NCBI GenBank assembly: GCA_019426215.1
Contig: CM033396.1
Coordinates: 24,815,101-24,879,100 of the forward strand
From: Buddleja alternifolia
Taxonomy: Eukaryota; Streptophyta; Magnoliopsida; Lamiales; Scrophulariaceae
Length of the DNA stretch: 64,000 nucleotides
Direction: 5' to 3'
The translations under genes and the position numbers were made by a program. The notes under the pieces were generated by a model that had not been told where the DNA came from, searched no databases, and was given only the letters and a program-made list of their open reading frames with translations. Position 1 is the first letter of the stretch. Each line of letters starts with the position of its first letter. Shown in pieces: positions 44,358 to 55,482 of this stretch.

Positions 44358-44460
44358 AACGTTCGAACGTTCTCTTCCTGGCGTCCGTGTGTTGGATCTC
44401 TCAACGTTCATGCGTAAGACCTCAGTACGTTCGAATGTTCTACTTCTCACGTTCGAACGC
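44358..44460. repeat. palindromic words in U3 of C
   Basis: AACGTTCGAACGTT at 44358-44371 (perfect palindrome), an ACGTTCGAATGTTC form at 44427-44440 and CACGTTCGAACGC at 44448-44460, with a partial CAACGTTCATGCG at about 44403. In element sense they lie 70-170 bp upstream of the TATA box. Confidence 0.92.
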
Positions 44461-44651
44461 TAGCTTCAGCGACTTTCTGCTCTGAAATTCCATCTTACTG
44501 TTTCTTTCATCCTTTTGTCTCAAATGCTATGGTTTATACTTGGATACTCAAAATAGACAGATTACACGCATATGTGGTATAAAATTATACTTAATTCTAT
44601 GAGAATCACACAACTAAAGGACTATAAAACAGATAATTCTCAACTCTATCA

Positions 44652-45097
44652 ATTATCAATCCCATCCCTCGCTCATGATAACCTATAATAGATTGGGTGT
44701 AGCAATCTCTCTTATACGCATTAAAAACTAGAATCTTCACTAGAAGATGTTATTCATCCTTTTTGCACCTTAATTTACTTTCTCCCGAACAAATAAATTA
44801 AGCATTAGTTCATACATATATTGGCCAAACACATGAACGTCAAGCACAAGATTAAAAGACAAAGCAATATAAATCATTCAAATGAAAAATACTTTTTATA
44901 ACTCAAAAATCATAATTCGGCCTAAGCATGGCCTTAGTCTACAAATTTAGCTACTCATAATACAATAACTAACTAAAAAAACCTCATCAAAGTAAAAAGC
45001 AAACAATAAAAAGAGTATGATTGTGTCAATCTTCTTCTTCTTCCTTCAATCTTCCGCTACTTGCTATGGAGAATTACACAAAACAAAATTCTAATCT

Positions 45098-45134
<37 letters not shown>

Positions 45135-45273
45135 GTATATGAAGACTGCTGGAAAAGAACTCTCTAAAGCAGCCCTTTTAACCCTACTCTAGCAGTTGTA
45201 TTTATAAGCATAATTTGAGAAAAGTTCGTGTAGGTTTAGAGTTGAAAATTTCCAAAACTGTTCTACTGACATA
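44652..45273 (-). mobile_element. older C-family LTR fragment (C2) hosting C and J
   Basis: Resumes the same LTR sequence seen inside C (GCTCATGATAACCTATAATAG, CTTAGTCTACAAATTTAGC, TTGTATTTATAAGC), so C inserted into an LTR of its own family. The right end is cut by J. A (TC)n microsatellite occupies 45100-45131. Confidence 0.85.
45100..45131. repeat. (TC)16 microsatellite
   Basis: Uninterrupted TC dinucleotides where the related LTRs have only CTCTCTCTC. Confidence 0.9.
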
Positions 45274-47180
45274 TGTTAGGAATCCTCGGGTAAAAACGTA
45301 GCGGAATAAAAAAATTTATTGGATTCCTAATCTCGGATTACTTTAACGAATTAATGATTTTAATAGTTTTCTAAAAACTAAAATGAAATTGTTTACCTTT
45401 TCAATTTCGTATATTTCTTCTGTAATAGCAACTCCTCGAGCTCCTATCTCTAAAGATGCACGCGAAACGATGTTGCGATTCGATCTAGCGGATGAAAAAT
45501 TTGATCTGATTCACATCCGCGAATCCAATTCGGGGATATTCATGATATTAGCATATAGATCAATTAACGAAAGTTGTCAAGAGTAATTGAATTAAGTTTT
45601 TCATCAATTGATTCTTGATTTATCAGCAGCAGCCCCGGACTCCTGCCTCTAGATAATCACTCGGAAGAAAAATTCTCCAAGAAAAGCTCGATCTCCTCCT
45701 CACCAACAATTGCAGGCGGCTAGACAGATGGAGAGGGAGTGATTTTTCTTTCCTAATGCTCTAGGTTTATTTTGGCTCAATGTCAGATTCTAAAATAATG
45801 ATTTCTCTGTATGGAGTTCTGACACTGACTGAATTGTTATACCAAGTAAAAGACACCCCCAGGGTTAATCAGTGAGGGGCGGCCGATCCAGGCCCTGGAG
45901 ATGGGCTTCAGGCTTTGTTTTTCACTTAGCCCATGTGTAATTAATGAAACCAAGCCCAATCAAATTGGTAATTAATTAATTACATTTATCCAATTAATAT
46001 TAATCCAATTATTATAATTCAACTTATAAATTAATTTCCAATTAATTTAACGTATGAATTAATATGATTTAATTAATTTATTTAATCAAATTAAATATCT
46101 TTAATTAAATAATGCCATCTATTTTGTCAGATAATTCACATTAAATGTGATTTTACCAAAATACCCTTAGCTTAAGGAAGTATTCCTTTTCTTCACATGC
46201 GACTCTCAAGGCTCGATTCAATTGGCAATGGGAGGATTCCAAAGGATAAGATTGTCACCTAGCTAACACCGGGGAACCAAATCATAACCCAATTGAAAAC
46301 GAGATGATCATGTCATCACAAACCTTGACTACGAATCCCATATGTGTATAAACTCTTCACCGACATGACCCGATCAAGTAAGAGTCATGGTTTAGTCAAA
46401 CTCATAGAACTTGATACTGTACTAAGAATCATAATAATGTAAAATTACCAAACTACCCTCAGTGACAATCATGGGATAGTTTATATGATTTGGTAAAAGA
46501 CTTATAATTTCAATTACTTACGATCATACAGGTCACATACTCGTTTACTATTGAGACAGTGTATCCCATTTTGGCAACTTATCTTATAACATCTAATGTA
46601 CTATTGGATCGTACTTCGAGGTCGACCCCACCTATCAGGTGATACAGGTCTAACTACTCAGATAACATATCTAATACTACAAGTATGTTATAAATGACTC
46701 CTCAAATCTAAAGTTCACACATACTATCGCAATCATAATCCTGATCATTGACTATCAAATAGTAAATATCCATGTGATCAGATTAATGCGAGTCGAGTTC
46801 AAATATGTCCATTCCATTAATCATATTCATGACACCAACTCCCACTATCTAATCAGTGTACGACTAACACTTCTTTGTCAAAGAAGGTGTCATATGGGTT
46901 GAATATTAATGCCCAATTAATATTCGTTAACTCACGAACTCCCAGTTTTAGAGATTAAGTACTGGACTGTTCCAGTGCCTCCTCTTGTCCATAAGAGGTG
47001 GAAAGGCTATCTTGAAATCTCTTGGACTAATTTAAATTGTTCAATACATTCATTAGATTTATATGAACAACATCACAACCTTTATTCTATAAATAGAAAT
47101 ATCAAACGTTTTGTACAAACAACTTATCTAGGCCCTATACAATCTAATTCCTCATAGGCATTGAGGGCATACACCTAACA
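45274..47180 (-). mobile_element. 3' LTR of J
   Basis: 1907 bp, TGTTAGG to CCTAACA on the plus strand, with the PPT (element sense GCAAGTGGGGGAT, 47181-47193) beside it. 45970-46130 is very AT-rich. The 67-codon plus-strand frame near 45383 has no recognisable features. Confidence 0.87.
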
Positions 47181-47258
47181 ATCCCCCACTTGCACTCAAC
47201 GCCAATCGCTATGGTATTTGATTCCCATCTTCTCAAGATGTTTAACTAGCACCGCCTA

Positions 47259-48660
47259 TTATAATGGCTTAGTGAGTGGGTCAGGCTCATTTTTGGCTGA
47301 AGCTATTTTTCGCACGGCTATATCGCCTCTTTCAATGATTTCTCGTAGTATATGATATTTCCTTATCACATGTTTAGATTTGTTGTGAGACCTTGGTTCT
47401 TTAGCTTGCGCAATTGCTCCGTTGTTCTCACACCATAGTGGCAACGACATTTCCACTCTAGGAACCACTCCAAGTTCGGCTATGAACTTTCTCATCCAAA
47501 CAACTTCTTTAGCTACCTCAAAGGTTGCCACATATTCTGCCTCCATTGTGGAGTCTGTAGTTGTGCTTTGCTTGGAACTTTTCCAAGATACTGCTCCTCC
47601 ACAGAGTGCGAATATGTACCCAGAGGTAGATTTAAGGTCATCCGGATCAAATTGGAAATCTGAGTCGGTGTAACCATCCACCCTCAATTCTCCATTCTCA
47701 TATATTAGTAGCATATCTTTAGTTCTTCTTAAGTACTTTAAGATACACTTCACTGATGTCCAGTAAGACTCCCCCGGGTTAGCTTGAAACCTACTGACCA
47801 TGCTCACAACATGTGCCAGATCTGGCCACGTGCATAACATTGCGTATATGAGACTGCCCACAACGGATGCATAGGGTATATTCCTCATTTTCATTCTATC
47901 CTTATCCGTTTTGGGACTCATAGATTTGGAAAGATGAATGTCATGTCTCATGGGCAAAAGTCCTCAATTAGAGTTATGCATTTAATATCTCTTAAGGACT
48001 TTCTCTAGGTAGAGTGCTTGGGAGAGACCAATCATTCTATTTGCTCTATCTCTATTAAGTCAAATTCCTAAAATGTAGGTCACTTCTCCCAAGTCCTTCA
48101 TGGAGAATGTACTTGAGAGCTATGTCTTGACCGAAGTCAATAAGCCTATGTCATTCCATATAAGTAGTACGTCATCTACGTATAGAACCAGGAATGTTAA
48201 CTTGCTCCCACTTACCATTTTATAGACACACGGTTCATCTTCATTCTTGATGAAGCCATATTTCTTGGCTTCTTCATCGAACCTCAAATTCCAACTCCGA
48301 GAGGCTTGCTTTAGTCCATAAATGGACCGATTAAGTTTGCAAACTTTAAGAGAGTCGGCTTCGGACATAAATGGACCGATTAAGTTTGCCCGACTTCATA
48401 GTCTAAGTTTGCAGCTATGGCTGGCAGAATTCTAATAGATTTGATCATGGCTACTAGAAAAAGGGTTTCCTCTTAGTCAATGCACTCCTTTAGACTATAA
48501 CCTTTTGACACTAGCCTGGCCTTATAGGTGTCCACCTTGCCATTCAGACCAATCTTTTTCTTATAGATCCATTTACATCCAGTTGGTCGTACTCCATTTG
48601 GTAGATCAGTAAGAGTCCAAACTTGGTTAGAATACATCGAATCAATCTCTGCTTTCATAG
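47259..48660 (-). pseudogene. Copia J: reverse transcriptase and RNase H
   Basis: RNase H in 47957-47259: GYTDSDF and STMEAEY are kept, but the third acidic site reads WCENNGAI (Glu for Asp) and the last reads SAKNEPDPLTKPL (ADN changed). RT is in 48658-48473 (NQVWTLTDLPNGVRP, GCKWIYKKKI) and 48368-48120 (GLKQASRSWNLRF, YVDDVLL active site). Between them the catalytic WQMDVKTAFLNG region is missing: a 24-bp stretch at 48317-48340 is repeated at 48366-48389 in its place. Clearly inactive. Confidence 0.9.
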
Positions 48661-49719
48661 CCTCAAGCTACTTAGAGGAATCTATATCCATCGTTGCTTC
48701 ATCATAGTCAAATGGATCATCTCCATGGTTTCCTTCTGCAACGACATACAAACAATGCTGCGTTTTGTGCAGATAGCCATATCTATTAGGCGGCTGAGAT
48801 ACTCTGCTAGATCGTCGCGGTGACGGTTGTGTCAAGTTGGGTTGAAATTCTTGAACTGATGTCTCCAAAAGGATGTTATCTTGTTCTTCCAGAACAATCA
48901 TTCTACCTACACCACCTTCTCGAATGACTTCTTCTTCAAGAAAGTGGTCTTGCAAGGCCACAATGATCCTGTGATCATTTTGCAGGTAAAAGAGGTATCC
49001 GATCGCATCTACGGGAAAACCGATAAAATGTCCTTTCAAGGATCTATCCTCTAGTTTCTCTACCTTGGTCTTTTTTACATATTCTGGGCAACCCCATATT
49101 CTTATGTATTTCAGACCAGGCTACCTACCGCTCCATATCTCATATGGTGTAGTGGGAATAGATTTCGAGGGACATTTATCCAGAATGTGCGCAGCTATAA
49201 GCAAGCATGTCCCTACAACGAGATGGGTAAATTAGTGTAGCTAAACATGGAGCGTATCATGTCCAACAGAGTACGATTCCTTCTTTCTGCTACTCCATTA
49301 AGTTGTGGGGTTGCTAGAGGAGTTAGTTGTAATACTATGTCTTGTTCTTTTAAGAACTCGTTAAACTCGGCACTCATGTATTGCCCAGTTTGTTTATCAG
49401 CCAAAGCTTTGAATTCCTTGAATCATTCAAGTGCTTCGGATTTATACTTCATCAGATAAACTAGACCATACCAAGAGTGGTCATCTGTGAAGGTTATAAA
49501 GTACTGAAAAACCTCCAAGGGCCGCATCCTTGAGGGGCCCACAAACGTCAGTGTTGATTAATCCTATAACTTCATTTGCACTTTTGAAATGTCTAGTAAA
49601 CAGTGACCTAGTCATCTTGTCTTTGAGGCACGATTCACAAGTCGGATATGGGTCAGACCCAAGTGGACCAATGAGTCCACATTTTTGCAATTCGTGAATC
49701 TTAAATTCACCGGCATGTC
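48661..49719 (-). pseudogene. Copia J: integrase, C-terminal and core part
   Basis: 49039-48668 is the region after the core (FYLQNDHRIIVALQDHF, SPRRSSRVSQPPNRYGY). 49404-49213 holds LQLTPLATPQLNGVAERRNRTL with the catalytic Glu. 49690-49481 holds YPTCESCLKDK (zinc site) and TDVCGPL (first Asp). Frames are shifted relative to each other. The chain continues beyond solo LTR G at 50977, where LIWHLRLGH of the zinc site is found. Confidence 0.88.
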
Positions 49720-50971
49720 TAACACGTGTTTATCCTAGCAAGTATACTAGGTCGTGCAAAGTAATAAAGTGTACTATTTAGCCCGGGGTGTATCGTCTCC
49801 ACAGGGACAATTGGATTCAATTCTCGTAATTGCTATATTACCTATTTCTAAGCTAAATCAATTTATAACATGATAGATGATTATACTTATGAAAATAAAC
49901 AAAGGATAACTAAATGATAAACAAGGTAATAAATCAAATGGAAAGAGATGATTGGGCTATGATCCTACTATGTTCTATCTTATGTTCATAAACTCTAAAT
50001 TACCCGGATTTTTAGAACACTCTTGTTATGGCGAAACCACCTAATGTATTCATTACTCAATCTCTTGAAATAATGATCCTATACTAGTTAACACTTCCCA
50101 TATCTCTATAGCGAAGATTGAATTAACTAACATGCATTAAGGTTCAAAGGGATTCCTTGCTTACGAAGATCCTACATTCACTTGGGTCATCTTATCACAA
50201 AAGGCCACACAACGCAATTGATTCTATCTCTAGTCAATTGTTACGTTATGATATTTGATTTTATGATCTACCTTTATCTATCTCCTCTCGGTCTCAAGAC
50301 AAAGCATTAAATCAAACACATGGTGATCAAGCATTAAGCATAAAAATCAAACATGCAACAAGAATGTAATAAATCCGAAAACTAGGAATTCATTAAACAC
50401 AAAATATCACAAAGTATTCACATAACCCAACCACAAAGATACTTACCTCATACTTGCAACAAAAGATAATCCAATATTTCCAAAAGACATAGTTGATATA
50501 CTAATCTAAGAGAAAGAGTTGAATTACTCCCTATTACAAAGTGTGATTCCAAGATTTATGATGAAAAATGACTCTTCAAGCTTCCTCGGGACTTGTCATG
50601 GCTTCCTGGGACTTGGAGAGCAACAATCCTCCTTTTGGTAGGTGAAAAGTGACTTATAAAGACCAAAAATGGAGGATATAAAACTAGGGCACGGGAAAAT
50701 GGACCGCTGTCTGAAACGTGGCAGACCACGGTCCACTGGCGTGTAGGACCACTGTCCAATAGGACTGCGGTCCAGAAGGACAGATTTTAGCCTTTCATTT
50801 GCTTTGTGTCTTTTCTTCGGCCTTCTCACTCGATATTTGATCTATTCAACTTGAATCCCTGCACACATGAAATGACAACAAATCAAAGCAACATGCGGGA
50901 TTGTCATTACTAAACTATGACAAAAATACCTATATAAAGGGGATAAATAATTGTAAAATGTGAACTTATCA
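49720..50971 (-). mobile_element. solo LTR G (Gypsy-like), TSD ATGTC
   Basis: 1252 bp between perfect ATGTC duplications (49715-49719 and 50972-50976). It starts TAACACG, apparently TG changed to TA, and ends CTTATCA. The start resembles B and D (ACACG...AGCAAG...TAATAAAGTG) and CCACAGGGAC marks U5 in minus sense. It splits J integrase at the zinc site. Confidence 0.87.
50700..50785. repeat. palindromic words in U3 of G
   Basis: GGACCGCTGTC at about 50701, GACCACGGTCC at about 50724, GGACCACTGTCC at 50746-50757 and GGACTGCGGTCC at 50762-50773. All are GGACCnCnGTCC-type near-palindromes. In element sense a TATA-like TTTATATCC or TTTATAAGTC follows within 50 bp. Confidence 0.85.
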
Positions 50972-50976
50972 ATGTC

Positions 50977-52250
50977 CTAGTCTAAGGTGCCATATGAGTT
51001 TTTGGTTCATTCCATTCATACTACGTTTTCTAGTCACAGTATTAACCATACATTGATTTCGGACATTCAAATAGTATAAACCATTAATTAAAGATGCAGA
51101 GCAAACACATTTATTTCCAAAATAAATATCGCAAGAATTATGTTTAAAATTACACAAATATCCTTTCCTGACTAATACAGGAATATAAATAATATTCTTG
51201 AGCTCATTGGGCAAAACAAGGCAATCATCTAATCTAATTTGATGTCCAGAAATTAATGAAACAGAAGTAATTCCAATGTGAGTCATAGCCACGTTATGTC
51301 TGCTTCCTACATTGATCATTACTTCGTTCTCATCCAGCTTTCTACTTGTTTCCAGATCCTGGTTCAAAACACAAATACGAGCATTAGCTCCGGAATCTAG
51401 AATCCAATAAGTAGAAAATATCATCATAGAATAATTTGTTTCAAAAACATAAAGTTCTATACTTGATTTTAGTACGGGACAGTCACGCTTCCAATACCCA
51501 AATTCCCAGCAGTGGAGGCAAGTGTCTTCATCCTTCATGCGCTTAGTCCTAGACTTTTTCACCTTGGATATGATTGATTCTCTGCCTAGCCAGTGGTGTG
51601 ATGCTGCTTCGGTCCTTTCTTAGAGGACAGAATAGGAACTGTGAAAGCACCAAATCTTTTCTCGATTTGTGACTGTGCTTTGACCAGTTTGTCCAACAAG
51701 AATGACAGTGATCCTTCAATGGCATTTATACCGAAGTTGATGACGAAGGCAGAGAATGAGTTAGGGAGCGACTGGAGAATGAGATCCACCTAAAGGTGGA
51801 AATCCATGTAGTAATCCATAGAGCAGAGTTTTTCTAGGATGGATATCATGTTCAAAACATGATCAGCAACATCATCTCTTTTTCTCATCTTATTGTTGAA
51901 AAGCTCCTTCAATACAAAGTATCTAATGGACTTTCCCCGTTCCCTGAACAGTTCCTCCAAGTGCAGCATCATAGACCTGGGACTATCCTTGTTTTCATGT
52001 GTGCGTTTCAATGCAGTGCACATGGAGTTCAACATATAATCCCTTACTTTTCTTGCATCTGAGATCCAATCCGAGTACGCTAGTATGACAGAATCTTCCT
52101 CATTGACCCGGGCCTTTGTGGTCGATCCATCTCTAGTTTATATTAAAGTGATTCCTCATTGAGGACCATTCTCAATGCTCTAATCCAATCAGAGTAGTTT
52201 GGTCCAGTGAGGACATTTTTCTCAAGTAGTGTTGTCAAAGGGTTTGTCAT
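50977..52250 (-). pseudogene. Copia J: gag and protease
   Basis: Gag start at the ATG at 52250 (MTNPLTTLLEKNVLTGPNY), homologous to H gag. Pieces at 52035-51790, 51789-51586 (DLILQSLPNSFSAFVINFG) and 51562-50969. The knuckle reads CLHCWEFGYWKRDC, so the zinc-binding His is replaced by Tyr. Protease follows at once with WILDSGANARIC and is open to the G insertion. Several stops separate the pieces. Confidence 0.88.
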
Positions 52251-52490
52251 TGTGATGGAAATAAACTACAAAAAATTTAACCAAGATTTTCGATTAGATG
52301 TGTTATTATGTACTTTCAAGTAAAATCAAGGATTTCAATATTTACTTGACTCCCACTATTTTTCTCGAAATATTGCACTCCCACTACAATAATCGGAAAC
52401 CTCGTTAGATTGATTTCATATTGAGTGATTGATTTCCCCAACGATCTATACAAGTTGCAACCTTGAACGATATATGGCTCGTTAGATCAT
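52251..52490 (-). other. leader of J, truncated
   Basis: Resembles the start of the H leader, including one copy of the GCAACC..GAACGATATATGG motif near 52455. Cut by the 5' LTR of E1; the putative TSD of E1 is ATCAT (52486-52490). Confidence 0.7.
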
Positions 52491-53932
52491 TGATAAGTGC
52501 AATATTTATATATTTTATTACCTCTATCTTTAGCATTTTATTGTGATTATATGGCCATTGGAACTGATTTTATCTCATTTTTTGATTTAGGCAAGATTTG
52601 GAGTGCAAAATATCAATTTCAATCAAAATGGCAGATTTGGCGATGTTTTGGAAATACTGATATATCTGGAGATGCATAAGTTAGTTTCTATCGAATCTTA
52701 TCCAGTTGGAAAGCTAAGACAAATGCCTACATTTCTTGTGAAGACGTCCAGGCCCAGCTCGGAATTTTAAGGGCCCAAAAGTGCTCAAGAACAGAAGATT
52801 TCTGTTATGGACTGGACTGCGCAGCTGTGGTGAAAAATTCATAAATAGAGTTATGTATCCTGGATTTAGTCAAGGCCCATTGGAATTGAAAGATAACACA
52901 CGGATCTACAACTTTCTAGAAGGAGTTGAAGTCAAATTTGAGGGTTAATTAGAGACAATTCAAGTTGTAAAGGGAAGAATATATTCTCTATGCTTTTAAT
53001 GCAAAAGAGAAGAATATATTCTCCATGTCTTGATAAAGGAAGAGAGAATATATTCTCTCCATGATTATAGCATCCTTTCATTGCCTATATATATGTCTTG
53101 CAAGACTTGAAGAGAACAACAACAAAAACAAGAAGAAAACAAAGAGAAGATAGTTAGAAAAATAATATTTTCAAGTTTTATGCTTACAATTATGAGTAGC
53201 TAAGTTTTTATTTCGATTCAAGGGAGTTCATTTTGATTCACATGTTGTGAGACACAGAGCTTCATCTATCTATCTACGGTTTGATTATCTTTTGTTTCTT
53301 ATCTTAATGTTCATGCTTGTTTAGATAATAATCTAAGGTGCACATTAGTTGATTAGCTATTACAATCTATTGCTAACAAATCTTCATAATCCGTAATTGT
53401 TATGTTTGATTTGTGCATGTAGCAATTAGGTTTTCATGATTAGGATCCCAATTTTCGTTGATAACCTAAGGGAAACATTAGAGTAAATTAAATAGTTGGC
53501 GCTTGCTTAAACTATTGTTTATCCTTAGTCGCTTCTAATTTGTTATGCTATTATTAACATGATTAGGATTGCTTAATACCGAGTCAGTTGATAATAAGAA
53601 TTTAACCGGGTGCTGGGCTTTGGTTAATGATATACGGAAGTTAATAGGGATATAAATAGCTGGTTATTTATGTTCTTGGCTAAGTAATCAAAGAATAGAT
53701 AGTATTTTAGGTGTCTATGATCAACTTGAATTGAAGAACGAACTATCCTTGAATCGATGCTTTACATTTATTGAACTTCCTATTTAATTCCTGTCATTAT
53801 TAATACATCAAACAAACCTCCCCATTGAATATTATTTTGATCAACCAATCTCTAGGGTTCGACCTGGACTTACAAGTACTACAAATTCTTGTGAGAACAG
53901 TAATTATATTTTGGTGCATTCGACACGTACCA
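52491..53932 (+). mobile_element. 5' LTR of E1
   Basis: 1442 bp, TGATAAGTGC to CACGTACCA. TATATATAT at 53088-53096, U5 with AATCTCTAGGGTTCGACCTGG. It has three AGAATATATTCT words where the middle LTR has four. Confidence 0.92.
52977..53059. repeat. palindromic words in U3 of E1
   Basis: AGAATATATTCT at 52977-52988 and 53011-53022, and the perfect 18-bp palindrome GAGAGAATATATTCTCTC at 53042-53059. The last ends about 30 bp before the TATA box. Confidence 0.93.
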
Positions 53933-53937
53933 AATTT

Positions 53938-53955
53938 TGGCGCCGTTGCCGGGGA
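53938..53955 (+). promoter_or_regulatory. primer-binding site of E1 (tRNA-Asp)
   Basis: TGGCGCCGTTGCCGGGGA, five bases after the LTR end. Confidence 0.94.
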
Positions 53956-54139
53956 TTAGTTTTCGATCAAAATCTTATTTTATTCTAATTATTATTGTAA
54001 TATATATAGGCTGTTAGATTTATATATTTCTTAGTTTTAAGTTTTATTGACTAGTTTGTGCATTGAAAAAAAAAACTGTTTTTCGAATTTGGCCACGAAC
54101 TCTATATCAATCTTGAAGGAAACATCGTTTTAAAAACAA

Positions 54140-54163
54140 CTCAGCATACTTTAGTATGCTGAG
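54140..54163 (+). promoter_or_regulatory. perfect hairpin in the E1 leader
   Basis: Arm CTCAGCATACT (54140-54150), loop TT, arm AGTATGCTGAG (54153-54163): eleven uninterrupted pairs, 185 nt after the primer site and 134 nt before gag. Preserved in E2. A candidate dimerisation or packaging signal by position only. Confidence 0.8.
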
Positions 54164-54297
54164 CACCACCCTCGCGGGCCCAAATTCCATCGTTTACTAG
54201 TTGTTTTTTGCGTTTTTGTGTTTTTAGTCGGTTTTTAAGTTTTATTTTTATTTGTTTTCGATATTTCTATACTTTAGCTTGTTAGTTTTTGTGTTTT

Positions 54298-55389
54298 ATG
54301 ACCTCTAAGAGCCAAGAAATTGATCCAGAGATTGAAAGAACGTTCCACAGATTAAGAAGAGAGGCCAAACGGGCAATTGAAGAGCAAAACTCAATACCTG
54401 AAGAGTCAATCCCTTCTCCAAAGGGAAGCACCGAATCTCTGCACCTGTTTTCAAGTGATTCAGACGAAGAGGAAGTCATGGCAGCCAACAATAGGACTCT
54501 AAAGGAGTTGGCTGCTCCAAATTTTAATCAACAACCTTTATGCATTGAATACGCTACTTTAGATGTTGTTTTTGAATTGAAATCTGGATTGATTCACTTA
54601 TTACCTAAATTTCGTGGTCTTGCAGGAGAGGATCCAAATAAACATCTGAAGGAGTTCCATGTTGTTTGTTCAAGCATGAGACCAACTGGAGTGTCAGATG
54701 AGCATATTAAATTGAGAGCTTTTCCATTCTCCTTAGCTGATGATGCAAAGGATTGGCTCTATTATTTACCGTCGGGGACGATAACAACATGGAATGAAGT
54801 GAAGAGGCTGTTTTTGGAAAAGTACTTCCCAGCTTCAAGGGCTGCAAACATAAGGAAAGAAATTTGTGGCATAAGGCAGTACAATGAAGAGTCATTATAC
54901 GAATACTGGGAGCGTTTTAAGAAGTTGTGTGCAAGCTGCCCCCACCACCAAATAAGTGAGCAATTGTTAATTCAATATATTTATGAAGGCTTACTGTATA
55001 TGGACAGGAACATGATTGATGCAGCGAGTGGAGGAGCGTTTGTAGATAAAACCCCCACAGTTGCCAGAAATTTGATTTCCAATATGGCGGCAAATTCACA
55101 GCAATTTGGCATGAGGTTGGACCACACACCTAAAGCAGTTAATGAGGTAAGTACATCTAACCTTGAGCATCAAATTTCTGAGTTAACGTCATTAGTTCGT
55201 CAGATGGCGGTAGGAAATATGCAAGTAGCGAAGGTATGTGGTATTTGTTCAGTTACAGGACACCCCACTGATGCGTGTCCTACATTGCAAGAAGAAACGA
55301 ACCAGCAAGCCAATGCCATTGGAGGATTCCCAGGTCAGCAACAAAGAAAGTACGATCCTTATTCCAATTCATACAATCCAGGTTGGTGA
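54298..55389 (+). pseudogene. gag of E1
   Basis: Start at the ATG at 54298 (MTSKSQEIDPEIERTFHRL); 363 codons to a TGA at 55387. N-terminal acidic/Ser-rich segment, then the gag region (HLLPKFRGLAGEDPNKHLKE, AKDWLYYLPSGTITTWNEVK, FLEKYFPASRAANIRKEI, YWERFKKLCASCPHHQI, MIDAASGGAFVDKTP), a coiled-coil-like stretch (HQISELTSLVRQMA) and the knuckle CGICSVTGHPTDAC (C-x2-C-x4-H-x4-C). The same frame continues after TGA at 55387-55389 and another TGA at 55456-55458 into protease; each lies where CGA (Arg) would be expected. Gag itself looks complete. Confidence 0.9.
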
Positions 55390-55482
55390 GATCACCCCAA
55401 TCTCAGTTATGGAAATCAAGTTGGACAAAATCGCTATCAAAATTCTTTCCAGCCTTGACAGCAACATCAAACGAATCAATCT

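Larger units (their letters stand above)
7882..44651 (-). mobile_element. Gypsy element C (Athila-like), non-autonomous, heavily nested
   Basis: The 3' LTR is in pieces (7882-8125, 22074-22425, 35488-35523), the internal region is 35524-41820 and the 5' LTR is 41821-44651. It is interrupted by H, B and solo LTR X and truncated on the left by K. Internally it keeps decayed gag, protease and ORF3 but lacks RT, RNase H and integrase: protease sequence at 39344 is followed within about 100 bp by the post-pol hairpin. It sits in an older LTR of its own family; the likely TSD on the right is ATTAT at 44652-44656. The left TSD is lost with the truncated end. Confidence 0.85.
41821..44651 (-). mobile_element. 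5' LTR of C, split by solo LTR X
   Basis: TGATGCATG at 41821 to CTCTATCA at 44651; about 1.29 kb without X and its TSD copy. TATAAATAC in element sense at 44281-44290. More than 5 percent different by eye from the 3' LTR fragments, mostly transitions, so C is older than B. Confidence 0.88.
45274..52490 (-). mobile_element. Copia element J, truncated by E1 and split by solo LTR G
   Basis: Same general lineage as H. 3' LTR, PPT, RNase H/RT, integrase, protease, gag and the start of a leader are in order. The leader is cut at 52490 by E1, so the 5' LTR, if present, lies beyond the window. Inserted in the C2 LTR; left flank ACATA (45269-45273). Confidence 0.88.

Noticed and set aside
45383..45586. 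Plus-strand 67-codon frame in the J LTR
   Set aside because: Antisense to LTR sequence and without features; chance.
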